The notes under the pieces were generated by a model that was not told where the DNA came from, made no database searches, and saw nothing but the letters and a program-made list of their open reading frames with translations. A stretch of DNA of 36,055 nucleotides from Lentisphaeria bacterium (GTDB lineage: Bacteria; Verrucomicrobiota; Lentisphaeria; Victivallales; UBA1829), in the NCBI GenBank assembly GCA_017456495.1, contig JAFTJI010000222.1, positions 1 through 36,055 on the forward strand, in the 5' to 3' direction. This document shows, one piece after another, positions 29,258 through 36,055 of the stretch; positions within the stretch are counted from its first letter, which is position 1; every line of letters starts with the position of its first letter. A program made the translations under genes and the position numbers.

Positions 29258-30757
29258 TCAATTCTCTTTTTTTTCTTCCGCCGGCTTCTCTTCCTTGGAT
29301 GGATCCCGGGTGAGCCAGCCGGATTTGTGGATGGTCAGCAGGGAATACGGCGCAATCCAGAACAAGGCAAAAAAGTTGAACAGCCCGTAGACGTATGACC
29401 ACAAGGATTCGTTTTTGCTGTAACGGCAGGCGTAGAAGAATGCAGGGATCGTTGACCACAGCATGATAACGGTGATCACACTGTAGAAAAATGCCAGGGC
29501 ATCTTTCGCAACACAATAGACCGAGGTTCCGATAAAAATCATTGGTGTAAACATCCAGACGAACTGCATGAACAGGTTGATCTGAAGTCCGATCCAGTTC
29601 CATGAATGACGTTTGAACGCAAAGCGCATCATAGAGAAGTTTTCCCGGAAATTGGACCGTGCCCAGCGGATAAACATCTTACACAAGCCAAGATATCCTG
29701 TAGGAACTTTGGTGAAAGCAACCGCATTGCGCTGATAGACAATATCATAGCCATGTTCAAGAATCAAGTTGGAAATCCCCCGGTCCTCTCCGATATTCGC
29801 CGGCTTTCCAAGAAATTTTTCATCGACCCAAGCCGGCAGCAGGGGCAGAAGCAGATCTTTGCGGTATGCACTCAATGCTCCGGGTGTGCAGAAAACGGAA
29901 CGGATGCGGCTTTGGGCTGATCTTGTAAATTCAAAGCCGAACACAAAGCTGACGTCCAGCATGTGCGGAATCAAACCTTCATTCAAGTTGAGAACACGGA
30001 TATTTCCTGCGACTCCGCCAACTCTTTTATCGGTAACAAATGGTGATACAAGGTTTCTGATCGCATCCGGCAGAAGTTCAGAGTCGCTGTCCACTGTTAC
30101 AAAAATCTCGGCATCTGAGTTCAGAACTCCCTGGTAAATAGCATTCCGTTTTCCCTGGTTTTTCTCGAGATCAATGACTTTTATCCGACCCTTGGAGTCT
30201 TTCGCCGCCTTATTCATCCATTCCAGCGTATCATCAGAACTGCCATCGTTGATGGTTACGATCTCCAGCTTATCTGCAGGATAATCGCTTTTCAGAATAC
30301 TCATCAGAGAAGGATATACTTGTTTTCCTTCGTTATATGCCGGAACAATAATAACGCATGTCGGAAGTTTTTCATCAGACTGCGGTTTGTAAACTTTATA
30401 TCTCAGCGTCAGGTAAATCTGCCAAAGCGTGTAAAGAATATTGGCTCCCAGCACAACAAAACCAAGTATAACAACACGCATGTTCATCGTATCATGCGCA
30501 AACACAAGTCCGGTTCGGGCGTTTTTATTGATGATCGTAAAGATAAAAACATAGATCACCGCCAGGAATGTCAGGAGTTTGATCAAGTTCAACAGTTTGA
30601 TCCGTTCCGTTACCCGGATCGTTCGTTGAATTGCAAGTTCCACCATCTCTTCGTAGGCACTTTCAACTTTGCCGGAGAAAAGATGCCACGAATAACGGGT
30701 TTTTCTTACGCCTCTTACCAGCGGAGTATTCTTATTGCGTTTCAGAAAGTTTTTCAT
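29258..30757 (-). CDS. Membrane-bound glycosyltransferase family 2 (PgaC/hyaluronan-synthase-like)
   Basis: This 499-residue processive-type GT2 has two N-terminal membrane segments (about 62-80 and 92-118), a cytoplasmic catalytic domain and several C-terminal membrane segments (about 370-485). Catalytic features are VIIVPAYNEGKQVYPSL, VTINDGSSDDT, the VDSDSEL metal site and an RWARS variant of the Q/RxxRW product motif. It probably makes a beta-linked surface polysaccharide from a UDP-sugar. Its start overlaps the lolD stop by four bases (ATGA), so it is translationally coupled to a lipoprotein-export ATPase. The polymer is unknown. Confidence 0.86.
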   Translation of the reverse strand: MKNFLKRNKNTPLVRGVRKTRYSWHLFSGKVESAYEEMVELAIQRTIRVTERIKLLNLIKLLTFLAVIYVFIFTIINKNARTGLVFAHDTMNMRVVILGFVVLGANILYTLWQIYLTLRYKVYKPQSDEKLPTCVIIVPAYNEGKQVYPSLMSILKSDYPADKLEIVTINDGSSDDTLEWMNKAAKDSKGRIKVIDLEKNQGKRNAIYQGVLNSDAEIFVTVDSDSELLPDAIRNLVSPFVTDKRVGGVAGNIRVLNLNEGLIPHMLDVSFVFGFEFTRSAQSRIRSVFCTPGALSAYRKDLLLPLLPAWVDEKFLGKPANIGEDRGISNLILEHGYDIVYQRNAVAFTKVPTGYLGLCKMFIRWARSNFRENFSMMRFAFKRHSWNWIGLQINLFMQFVWMFTPMIFIGTSVYCVAKDALAFFYSVITVIMLWSTIPAFFYACRYSKNESLWSYVYGLFNFFALFWIAPYSLLTIHKSGWLTRDPSKEEKPAEEKKEN

Positions 30758-31443
30758 GATATCATACCGTCCTTAAACGTCAATCCATCTTTCAGAATGA
30801 CCTTTCGATCCGCTGCACCGGCGACCTTTTCATCATGAGTGACCATGATGACAGTCTTCTTTTCCTCCGCGTGGATCGTATGGAACAGAGAGAGTATTGT
30901 TTGACCTGTTTTTGAATCCAGATTTCCCGTCGGTTCATCTGCAAGCAGCAGATCCGGATCATTGATCAATGCTCTTGCGATCGCTGTCCGCTGCTGTTCT
31001 CCTCCGGAAAGTTCATTCGGTCGGTGCATCAATCGTTCCTTGAGACCGACTCTTTCCAACAGCATTTCTGCCCTTGCAACCAGATTTTTTCTGGATGTCC
31101 TGGAAAACAAACCCGGAAGCATGGTATTTTCCAGTATCGACAATTCAGGCAGAAGATGGAATGACTGAAATACAAAACCTATTTTTTTACGTCGGAAGGC
31201 AACAAGCCGTTCTCCGAAATAATCATTCATATTTTCCCCATCAATACTTAACGTTCCGGAATCCGGATGGGAAATCGTTCCGATAATGTCCAGCAGCGTT
31301 GTTTTTCCGCTTCCTGATGCACCGAGAAGAGCAACCCATTCCCCCTTTTCAACACTTATGGAAGCTCCCCTTAAGACTGGAACCTCATGTTTTCCAAGAT
31401 GGAATGTTTTATATATGTCAGCTGCTTCAATATATTTCTTCAT
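30754..31443 (-). CDS. lolD: Lipoprotein-releasing ABC transporter ATP-binding protein
   Basis: This 229-residue ABC ATPase drives release of lipoproteins from the inner membrane to LolA. Walker A GASGSGKTTLLDIIG, signature LSGGEQQRTAIARAL and Walker B LLLADEPTGNLD are all intact. It starts 9 bases after the permease gene, with GAGGA before the ATG, and its stop overlaps the next gene. The general LolD/MacB-type ATPases are similar, but pairing with a LolC/E-like permease supports this call. Confidence 0.91.
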   Translation of the reverse strand: MKKYIEAADIYKTFHLGKHEVPVLRGASISVEKGEWVALLGASGSGKTTLLDIIGTISHPDSGTLSIDGENMNDYFGERLVAFRRKKIGFVFQSFHLLPELSILENTMLPGLFSRTSRKNLVARAEMLLERVGLKERLMHRPNELSGGEQQRTAIARALINDPDLLLADEPTGNLDSKTGQTILSLFHTIHAEEKKTVIMVTHDEKVAGAADRKVILKDGLTFKDGMIS

Positions 31444-31452
31444 TTTTCATCC

Positions 31453-32727
31453 TCATTCACTTCTCAACGCTCCGGCAGGATCCAGACTTGCTGCCCGGAT
31501 CGCGGGAACCAAACCGCCCAGTGTACAGAGAATAATCGCAATGGCTGATATCGTTACCAAATCCATCGGAACGATATGGGCTGGCAGTTCGTTGAAAACA
31601 TAAACCTCTTTCGGGAAAATCTCCTGTCCGGTCACAATCCGCAGAAAATGCAAAACATTCATACGGAATTTGATGAATAGCCAACCGAGCAGCAAGCCGA
31701 AAAAGGTTCCGATGGAACCAACAAAAAATCCCTGAAAAAGGAAAATCCGCATCACTGTGCCGGAACTGGCTCCAACTGCTTTCAGTAAGCCGATCTCTTT
31801 CGTCTTCTGAATAACCGTCGTAATCAATGTGTTCGTAATACTGAACGCTGCAACCAGAACGATAAATACAAGCAGGAAAAGCTGCATATTTTTTTCCACT
31901 GCAAGGACTCCGAGCAGACGGCTGTTCATATCCTGCCAGGTGGCAACGTTCATTGTCGGAAGCTGCGAGGATAATTGCGCTTTGAAATCATTCATGTCAT
32001 AAGGATCTTTCGTCCAGATGAGAATATTTGTGGCTGAGCCCCAGGGCATTTCATAAAGATCTGCTGCATCATCCAGACCGATGAACAGAACATTCTTATC
32101 AAAATCATATTTATCAAAGGAATAAATGCCGGTGACTCTGAACTCTGTCGCAAGATACGCTCCCTGAACAGCCTCATATTTCCCCTCACTGTTGACTTTG
32201 ACCATCTTGGAAAGTTTTACAGGGGAATGGACAAGGATCGTTTCGCCGACGTTGACCCCCAACTCTTTTGCAATCACATAGCTGATAATGATCCCGCGTT
32301 CCCCGACAGAAATTTCTCCGAGAGAGAATGTTCCCTCCTGAATCGCTTCTTTTATATTGAAACGGGATATCGCTTTATCTTCCGGGTTGACTGCGATCAT
32401 CTGTTTCGGGAGAAAATTGTTTCCGCGCTGAAGAAGGATCGGTCCCATAATCGTCGGCAAAGCGGACCCTTCCAATTTTCCCGCTGCATCTATAACCTGC
32501 TGAGGATCCGGAATATATGATCCGTATGCAGGTGTAACCTGAGCGTGAGAGGTCGTGTCAATGAGTTTCTCTTTCATTTTGTCAGAGAATCCTGTCATGA
32601 CGGCGAGGACAACCACCAGGACGGCGACCCCGAGGGCAACTCCCACGATAGAAATCAACGTAATGACTGATACCGCATTACGCTTTGGTTTGAAATATTT
32701 CCATGCCAGAAAAAAATCAGCTCGCAT
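31453..32727 (-). CDS. lolC: Lipoprotein-releasing permease LolC/LolE-type
   Basis: This 424-residue inner-membrane permease has one N-terminal and three C-terminal membrane segments around a large periplasmic domain (about 45-270). The N-terminus FFLAWKYFKPKRNAVSVITL and the C-terminal KEIGLLKAVGASSG coupling region are typical of the LolC/E family. Only one permease gene is present beside LolD, so either it works as a homodimer (LolF-like) or a partner lies elsewhere. It follows proC after 3 bases, so it probably depends on translation of proC. Confidence 0.9.
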   Translation of the reverse strand: MRADFFLAWKYFKPKRNAVSVITLISIVGVALGVAVLVVVLAVMTGFSDKMKEKLIDTTSHAQVTPAYGSYIPDPQQVIDAAGKLEGSALPTIMGPILLQRGNNFLPKQMIAVNPEDKAISRFNIKEAIQEGTFSLGEISVGERGIIISYVIAKELGVNVGETILVHSPVKLSKMVKVNSEGKYEAVQGAYLATEFRVTGIYSFDKYDFDKNVLFIGLDDAADLYEMPWGSATNILIWTKDPYDMNDFKAQLSSQLPTMNVATWQDMNSRLLGVLAVEKNMQLFLLVFIVLVAAFSITNTLITTVIQKTKEIGLLKAVGASSGTVMRIFLFQGFFVGSIGTFFGLLLGWLFIKFRMNVLHFLRIVTGQEIFPKEVYVFNELPAHIVPMDLVTISAIAIILCTLGGLVPAIRAASLDPAGALRSE

Positions 32728-32730
32728 AAA

Positions 32731-33522
32731 TCAATGTTTCCCAAGCTCAGCAGAACGTTCTGCCGCTTTGATTACCGCTTTTGCAACTCCCGCTGCAAAA
32801 CCGCTTTCTGCAAGAGCCATGCACCCGCGGGAAGTAGTCCCTCCCGGCGAGATCACATCATCTCTTAACGCGCCGACCGGACGTCCGCTTTCCATTGCCA
32901 ACTTGGCAGCTCCATAAACGGTCTGTGCAGCCAATTCAACCGCTGCAGCCCGGGGAAGTCCCGCATAAACACCGCCATCGGCAAGTGCCATAATAAATTC
33001 CAATACAAACGCCGGACCGCTTCCGCTGAGACCTGTTACAGCATCCAGCAGAGATTCCGCAAGAACCTGAACTTTACCGACCGTCCGGAAAATTTCCTGT
33101 GCCGTATCAATGTCCTCTTTCGCAAGCCCGGGGGCAGGGGACAGACAGCTCATGCCTTCGCCCACCAATGCCGGGGTGTTCGGCATGATCCTCACTATAC
33201 GGTCCGTTCCGGTCAATCGGGAAAGTGTCTCAATCGTCACTCCTGCCACGATGGAAAGAACAAGTTTATCTCCAATCAGGGCGGGAAGTGTCTGCACAGC
33301 TTCTGACAAATGCTGCGGTTTTACGGCAAGAAGGACGATCTCTGCCTCCAAAGCATCTTTCAGCTCCGGACAGATCTCTCCTCCACAGGCTTTTCTGAAA
33401 TGATCTGCCGCTGCAGCGGACGGATCATACGCTTTTATCTTGAATCCTGTATTCTGTCTGACGAGTCCTGTTGCAATGGCTGTCGCCATCTTGCCTGCAC
33501 CGATAAAACAGATGGATTTCAT
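32731..33522 (-). CDS. proC: Pyrroline-5-carboxylate reductase
   Basis: This 263-residue enzyme reduces pyrroline-5-carboxylate to proline with NADPH, the last step of proline synthesis. The Rossmann motif FIGAGKMATAIATGL, MPNTPALVGEGM, GSGPAFVLEFI and the C-terminal SPGGTTSRGCMALAESGF are all diagnostic. AGGAG lies about 11 bases before the ATG and a good promoter precedes it. It heads the proC-lolC-lolD-GT2 operon, an unusual mix of metabolism and envelope genes. Confidence 0.96.
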   Translation of the reverse strand: MKSICFIGAGKMATAIATGLVRQNTGFKIKAYDPSAAAADHFRKACGGEICPELKDALEAEIVLLAVKPQHLSEAVQTLPALIGDKLVLSIVAGVTIETLSRLTGTDRIVRIMPNTPALVGEGMSCLSPAPGLAKEDIDTAQEIFRTVGKVQVLAESLLDAVTGLSGSGPAFVLEFIMALADGGVYAGLPRAAAVELAAQTVYGAAKLAMESGRPVGALRDDVISPGGTTSRGCMALAESGFAAGVAKAVIKAAERSAELGKH

Positions 33523-33594
33523 AATTAATTTAACTCCTGTATTTTTTACTGCAATGCTTTTCTTATCACATCACAGAGCAATAACACTGTATGA

Positions 33595-33622
33595 AATATA
33601 GCACACCTTTATAAAATAACAA
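33595..33622 (-). promoter_or_regulatory. Promoter for the proC-lolC-lolD-GT2 operon
   Basis: On the minus strand TTGTTA (33617-33622) and TATATT (33595-33600) are 16 bases apart, with TG one base before the -10, as in the rpmF promoter. Confidence 0.65.
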
Positions 33623-33655
33623 GTGCTTTTTTTTCAGGTTTTTCTTTCCCCGTAT

Positions 33656-33700
33656 AAAAAAAGAAGAGATTTTCATTAAAAAAAATTTTTTTATCCTCTT
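33656..33700 (-). terminator. Terminator after the thioesterase gene
   Basis: On the minus strand AAGAGgAT (33693-33700) pairs with ATCTCTT (33664-33670), enclosing a long A/T stem. It is followed by C and seven T residues. Confidence 0.65.
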
Positions 33701-33733
33701 GACATCTGCTTTTTGAGAAAAATATTTTGCTGT

Positions 33734-34504
33734 TCAGATGGACTGAAAGTCGATAATTTCATAACAGCCCTGCGCTTGAAATGCGTTTTTCTGACAGCTG
33801 GAAAGTTCACCTTCCACATAAAACATCCCATCAGCAGCATTCCCGGAACACTTCAGAGTTTCTCCATAACCGGTCGTATGGTTGAAATTGATCTGGATCT
33901 CTTTCATCCGGACAGGTGATTTGCTCTTTTCCCCCAGCCAGTCTTCGGTGAACATCGCGTAATATGTATTATTCAAATGACGGTTATAGTCAATATAAGT
34001 GGAAGAAATCCTGTGTTCCTGCGGCATCTCCGGCGTGCGGTCAGAGGCTGAAAGTTTTCCGAGTGTTTCCCCCTGGAAAAATGTATCTCCCTCAAATTCC
34101 CACTGCGGCAGCCCGGTCAAATATTTCGCCGGAGAAACCGGACGGTAGTTTGCCGGGTTCAACGTCAGCCATGCACTGCCGGCATATCCGAAGATCCTGC
34201 CATCTTCCGCAGAACTCAAAATAAATTGACGGTATGCAAACAGCCGGTCAAAACCGCTTGGGTAGGTCGTGATCCTCAGAATATCTCCATACTCCGGAAA
34301 GGAATCCATCTTGACTCTGATCCGGGAGAGTACCCAGCTCAAATCGCTTTCTCTGAGCTGTTTCAAACCAAGCCCCAGCTGATCCGCATGCCGTCCGGCA
34401 GCATCCTGAAGATAATTGAAAACTGCCCAGCTTCTCATTTTCGCATCAATGGAAATGTCATTGAGCTGAACAGGATATTCGATGACAAATGGCGGATTTT
34501 TCAT
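33734..34504 (-). CDS. Acyl-ACP thioesterase (FatA/FatB-like)
   Basis: This 256-residue double-hotdog protein frees fatty acids from acyl carrier protein. The N-terminal hotdog has IDAKMRSWAVFNYLQDAAGRH and LSWVLSRIRVKMDSFPEYG. The second hotdog begins near residue 150 with the catalytic-type motif IDYNRHLNNTYY, matching the DxNxHVNN motif of plant and bacterial acyl-ACP thioesterases. GAGGAG lies just before the ATG. It is the last gene of a three-gene operon with a Gfo/Idh oxidoreductase and a NifX-like protein. Bacterial relatives occur mainly in anaerobes, where free fatty acid release may be part of envelope lipid metabolism. Confidence 0.88.
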   Translation of the reverse strand: MKNPPFVIEYPVQLNDISIDAKMRSWAVFNYLQDAAGRHADQLGLGLKQLRESDLSWVLSRIRVKMDSFPEYGDILRITTYPSGFDRLFAYRQFILSSAEDGRIFGYAGSAWLTLNPANYRPVSPAKYLTGLPQWEFEGDTFFQGETLGKLSASDRTPEMPQEHRISSTYIDYNRHLNNTYYAMFTEDWLGEKSKSPVRMKEIQINFNHTTGYGETLKCSGNAADGMFYVEGELSSCQKNAFQAQGCYEIIDFQSI

Positions 34505-34528
34505 TTTCTCCTCGCTTCGTTATATCTC

Positions 34529-34879
34529 TCAGAACGTTCCGGCACAGGCTCCGCAGCTTTCTCCGTGATCCGTGCAGGAGTATTTTTCGCCGGGAACCAG
34601 AGTGCCAGCCAGAAACGATTCTTTCACTTGCTGAAGCTCTCCGGTGACACCCGGGATCACTTCGATCTTCATCGTTTTCAGCAGTTCCAGCATACAGTTC
34701 CCGATCCCGTTGCAAACAAGAACTTTGACACCGTTCCTTTTCAGAAAGAGCGGTATTTTTTCCGAACATGCAGCCTTTTCTTCCAAGCCGTCAGAAAGCA
34801 GAAGGAACTCTGTCGTTTTACCCAAACTTCCGGCGATTTCCTGACCGCAGAGAGAAAAAGCTGTTTTCATAGGATGCAT
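34529..34879 (-). CDS. NifX/NifB-like dinitrogenase cofactor-binding domain protein
   Basis: This 116-residue protein resembles the NifX/NafY/YbdG-like fold that binds FeMo-type or other metal clusters. The core has VKVLVCNGIGNCMLELLKTMKIEVIPGVTGEL, broken here as VKVLVCNGIGNCM and IEVIPGVTGEL, and the C-terminus holds CTDHGESCGAC, a cluster of cysteines plus a histidine. In organisms without nitrogenase these proteins have unknown roles. The ATG at 34879 is used; a second at 34870 gives a start closer to the family norm, and neither has a strong ribosome-binding site. It lies 12 bases after the oxidoreductase gene. Confidence 0.7.
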   Translation of the reverse strand: MHPMKTAFSLCGQEIAGSLGKTTEFLLLSDGLEEKAACSEKIPLFLKRNGVKVLVCNGIGNCMLELLKTMKIEVIPGVTGELQQVKESFLAGTLVPGEKYSCTDHGESCGACAGTF

Positions 34880-34891
34880 TTTTTTCTTGAA

Positions 34892-35896
34892 TCAGAACTT
34901 TGAATCGTCTGCAAGCTTCTGCAATTCAAGTGTCTGACGGGCGCGTTTCAGAATGAGTGCTGTATTCATTTCAGCTTCTTTTCCGTCAAGCTCCATGAGG
35001 AACCAGTCAAGATAACGCGGTCCGGTGTAAGGCTCTGCGGTAAATTGACGGGGTTCGGCTTCTCCGTTGATCCAGGCAGTCATGTTGTTCTGGATGCAGT
35101 TGAACTCAAGAACACCCTTTGTTCCCCAGACGGTGAACCGCCAGTAGTGGGGCATTTTGTAGCCGTGAGAATCCGGCTCTGCATAAGAGACATCTCCGAG
35201 GACTCCGCAGCCGTTTTCCATAACAAGCATGAACTGAGCCGCATCATTGAAGCAGTCACAGCCGGAATCAAACGCCTGCCAGGTGCGGGCTGCTGCAAAC
35301 TTTGTGATTTCCATACCGGTCATCCACGGAATGAAATCCATGGCATGGATCGCAATATCGTTGATGGTTCCACCATGTTTCCCGGGTTCAAAATACCAGT
35401 GCGGACGGGAGTTGAGGAGCAGCGGATGCTGTCCGCCGAACTGGATCTGGGTGATTTTTCCCAATTCTCCGGCAAGGATCATTTTCCGGGCAGTGGTGAA
35501 CGGATCGTAGGTACGGAGATCCAGCATACAGCCGACGGAAAGTTTCTTTTCCGTGGAGAGTTTTTCGATTTCATCCAGTTCCTGCAGAGAGGTACAGAGG
35601 GGTTTGTCTGCAATCACATGTTTTCCGGCTTTCAGCGCACTGAGAATGACAGAACCGCGTTTGCCGTAATAATCTCCGGTTGCGACGATATCGCAATCCG
35701 CTTCCTGAAGCATGGTTTCCAGAGAGGTATAGACCGGAAGATTCAAACCTGCATGAGCATCAAGAAACGCCTGACGCGCGGCGGAATCTTCTTCGCAAAT
35801 CGCTGTGATTTCCAGTTCTTTTGATTCCTGTGCAGCCTGAAACAGTGCATTGATGTGTCCATGACGCAATCCGGCAAAAGCAATTTTTCTGATCAT
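34892..35896 (-). CDS. Gfo/Idh/MocA family oxidoreductase
   Basis: This 334-residue NAD(P)-dependent sugar or cyclitol dehydrogenase-like protein has an N-terminal Rossmann domain (about 1-120) and a C-terminal alpha/beta domain. The usual GxGxxG is replaced by FAGLRHGHI, and the conserved EKP appears as ADKPLCTS with the catalytic-type lysine. GGTINDIAIHAMDF holds the active-site His region. The ATG at 35896 is chosen because AAGGAA lies 5 bases before it; a longer frame reaching 35995 runs through repeat copy B. It is the first gene of a three-gene operon. The substrate is unknown. Confidence 0.88.
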   Translation of the reverse strand: MIRKIAFAGLRHGHINALFQAAQESKELEITAICEEDSAARQAFLDAHAGLNLPVYTSLETMLQEADCDIVATGDYYGKRGSVILSALKAGKHVIADKPLCTSLQELDEIEKLSTEKKLSVGCMLDLRTYDPFTTARKMILAGELGKITQIQFGGQHPLLLNSRPHWYFEPGKHGGTINDIAIHAMDFIPWMTGMEITKFAAARTWQAFDSGCDCFNDAAQFMLVMENGCGVLGDVSYAEPDSHGYKMPHYWRFTVWGTKGVLEFNCIQNNMTAWINGEAEPRQFTAEPYTGPRYLDWFLMELDGKEAEMNTALILKRARQTLELQKLADDSKF

Positions 35897-35917
35897 CTGA
35901 GTTCCTTTTCTTTTTAT

Positions 35918-36055
35918 GCTCTGTTCCCAATAAAGGTTGTTACTTGAGGAGGGGAAAAAGCCCTTTTTAGGAAAGGTCCTTTTTCCCCTCCTCAAACTCC
36001 ACCCCTTTTTTCCAAACCTTTTTGCGGCATTCCGATTTTTACGATGTAAAAATCG
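35918..36055 (-). repeat. Dispersed two-hairpin element, copy B
   Basis: This is the second copy of the element at 3409-3548, read on the minus strand. It has a 23-base hairpin with perfect 10-base arms (36033-36055), the GAATGCCGCAAAA block (from 36032), a purine-rich stretch, and a second hairpin with perfect 17-base arms (35944-35960 and 35979-35995). The distal CTTTAT..GGAACAGAGC block is at 35918-35935. It ends 21 bases before the ATG of the oxidoreductase gene and points towards it. The window stops at the edge of the first hairpin, so the element may extend further. Confidence 0.72.

Noticed and set aside
35897..35995. Longer N-terminus for the Gfo/Idh oxidoreductase
   Set aside because: It would be encoded by the dispersed repeat and precedes the normal Rossmann start; AAGGAA supports the ATG at 35896.

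Overview
The window is chromosomal DNA from a Gram-negative-type bacterium. It encodes an outer-membrane lipoprotein export system (LolC/LolD-like), a LysM lipoprotein and the fatty-acid genes plsX and fabH. A DUF4838 protein, a GH172/DUF2961 enzyme and a GGGtGRT/IscU-like pair suggest an anaerobic glycan degrader of the PVC superphylum, most likely Lentisphaerota (Victivallis-like). That assignment is inference from gene content; there is no rRNA here to test it. No tRNA, rRNA, insertion sequence or CRISPR array was seen, and no gap between genes exceeds 300 bases.

Layout. 1-2.0 kb: a two-gene operon (minus strand) for an IscU-like Fe-S scaffold and a GGGtGRT-family partner. 2.2-5.4 kb: glycerate kinase, a hexose-6-phosphate mutarotase and a WYL regulator. 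5.5-14.9 kb: a glycan-utilisation locus with a 34-codon small ORF, a three-gene minus-strand operon (GH2 enzyme, secreted DUF4838 protein, large glycosidase-like protein), a divergent AraC-type regulator and a GH172 enzyme. 15.0-17.4 kb: the rpmF-plsX-fabH operon, closed by a strong terminator. 17.5-21.7 kb: a CstA-family transporter overlapping a GT-C-like membrane glycosyltransferase, then a convergent polysaccharide flippase. 21.9-23.6 kb: prfB without its programmed frameshift, overlapping a HAD phosphatase. 23.6-24.6 kb: two small overlapping DNA-binding-like genes next to an AT-rich island with two perfect inverted repeats. 24.6-29.1 kb: ispD, a three-LysM lipoprotein, an aspartate aminotransferase behind a structured leader, and a double-domain nucleoside diphosphate kinase. 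29.2-33.5 kb: proC-lolC-lolD-glycosyltransferase 2, tightly packed. 33.7-35.9 kb: a Gfo/Idh oxidoreductase, a NifX-like small protein and an acyl-ACP thioesterase.

Many intergenic regions carry clear sigma-70-like promoters (TTGaaa, 16-17 bases, TATATT or TAAATT), and these help choose gene starts. The two most notable unexplained signals are non-coding. One is a ~140-base dispersed element present twice (3409-3548 plus; 35918-36055 minus). Each copy is oriented towards the start codon immediately downstream, and both hairpins keep their pairing although the bases differ. The other is the aspartate aminotransferase leader (27802-27892 minus), whose closing helix would bury the Shine-Dalgarno sequence, as in a translational riboswitch. 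Neither could be assigned to a known class by eye.
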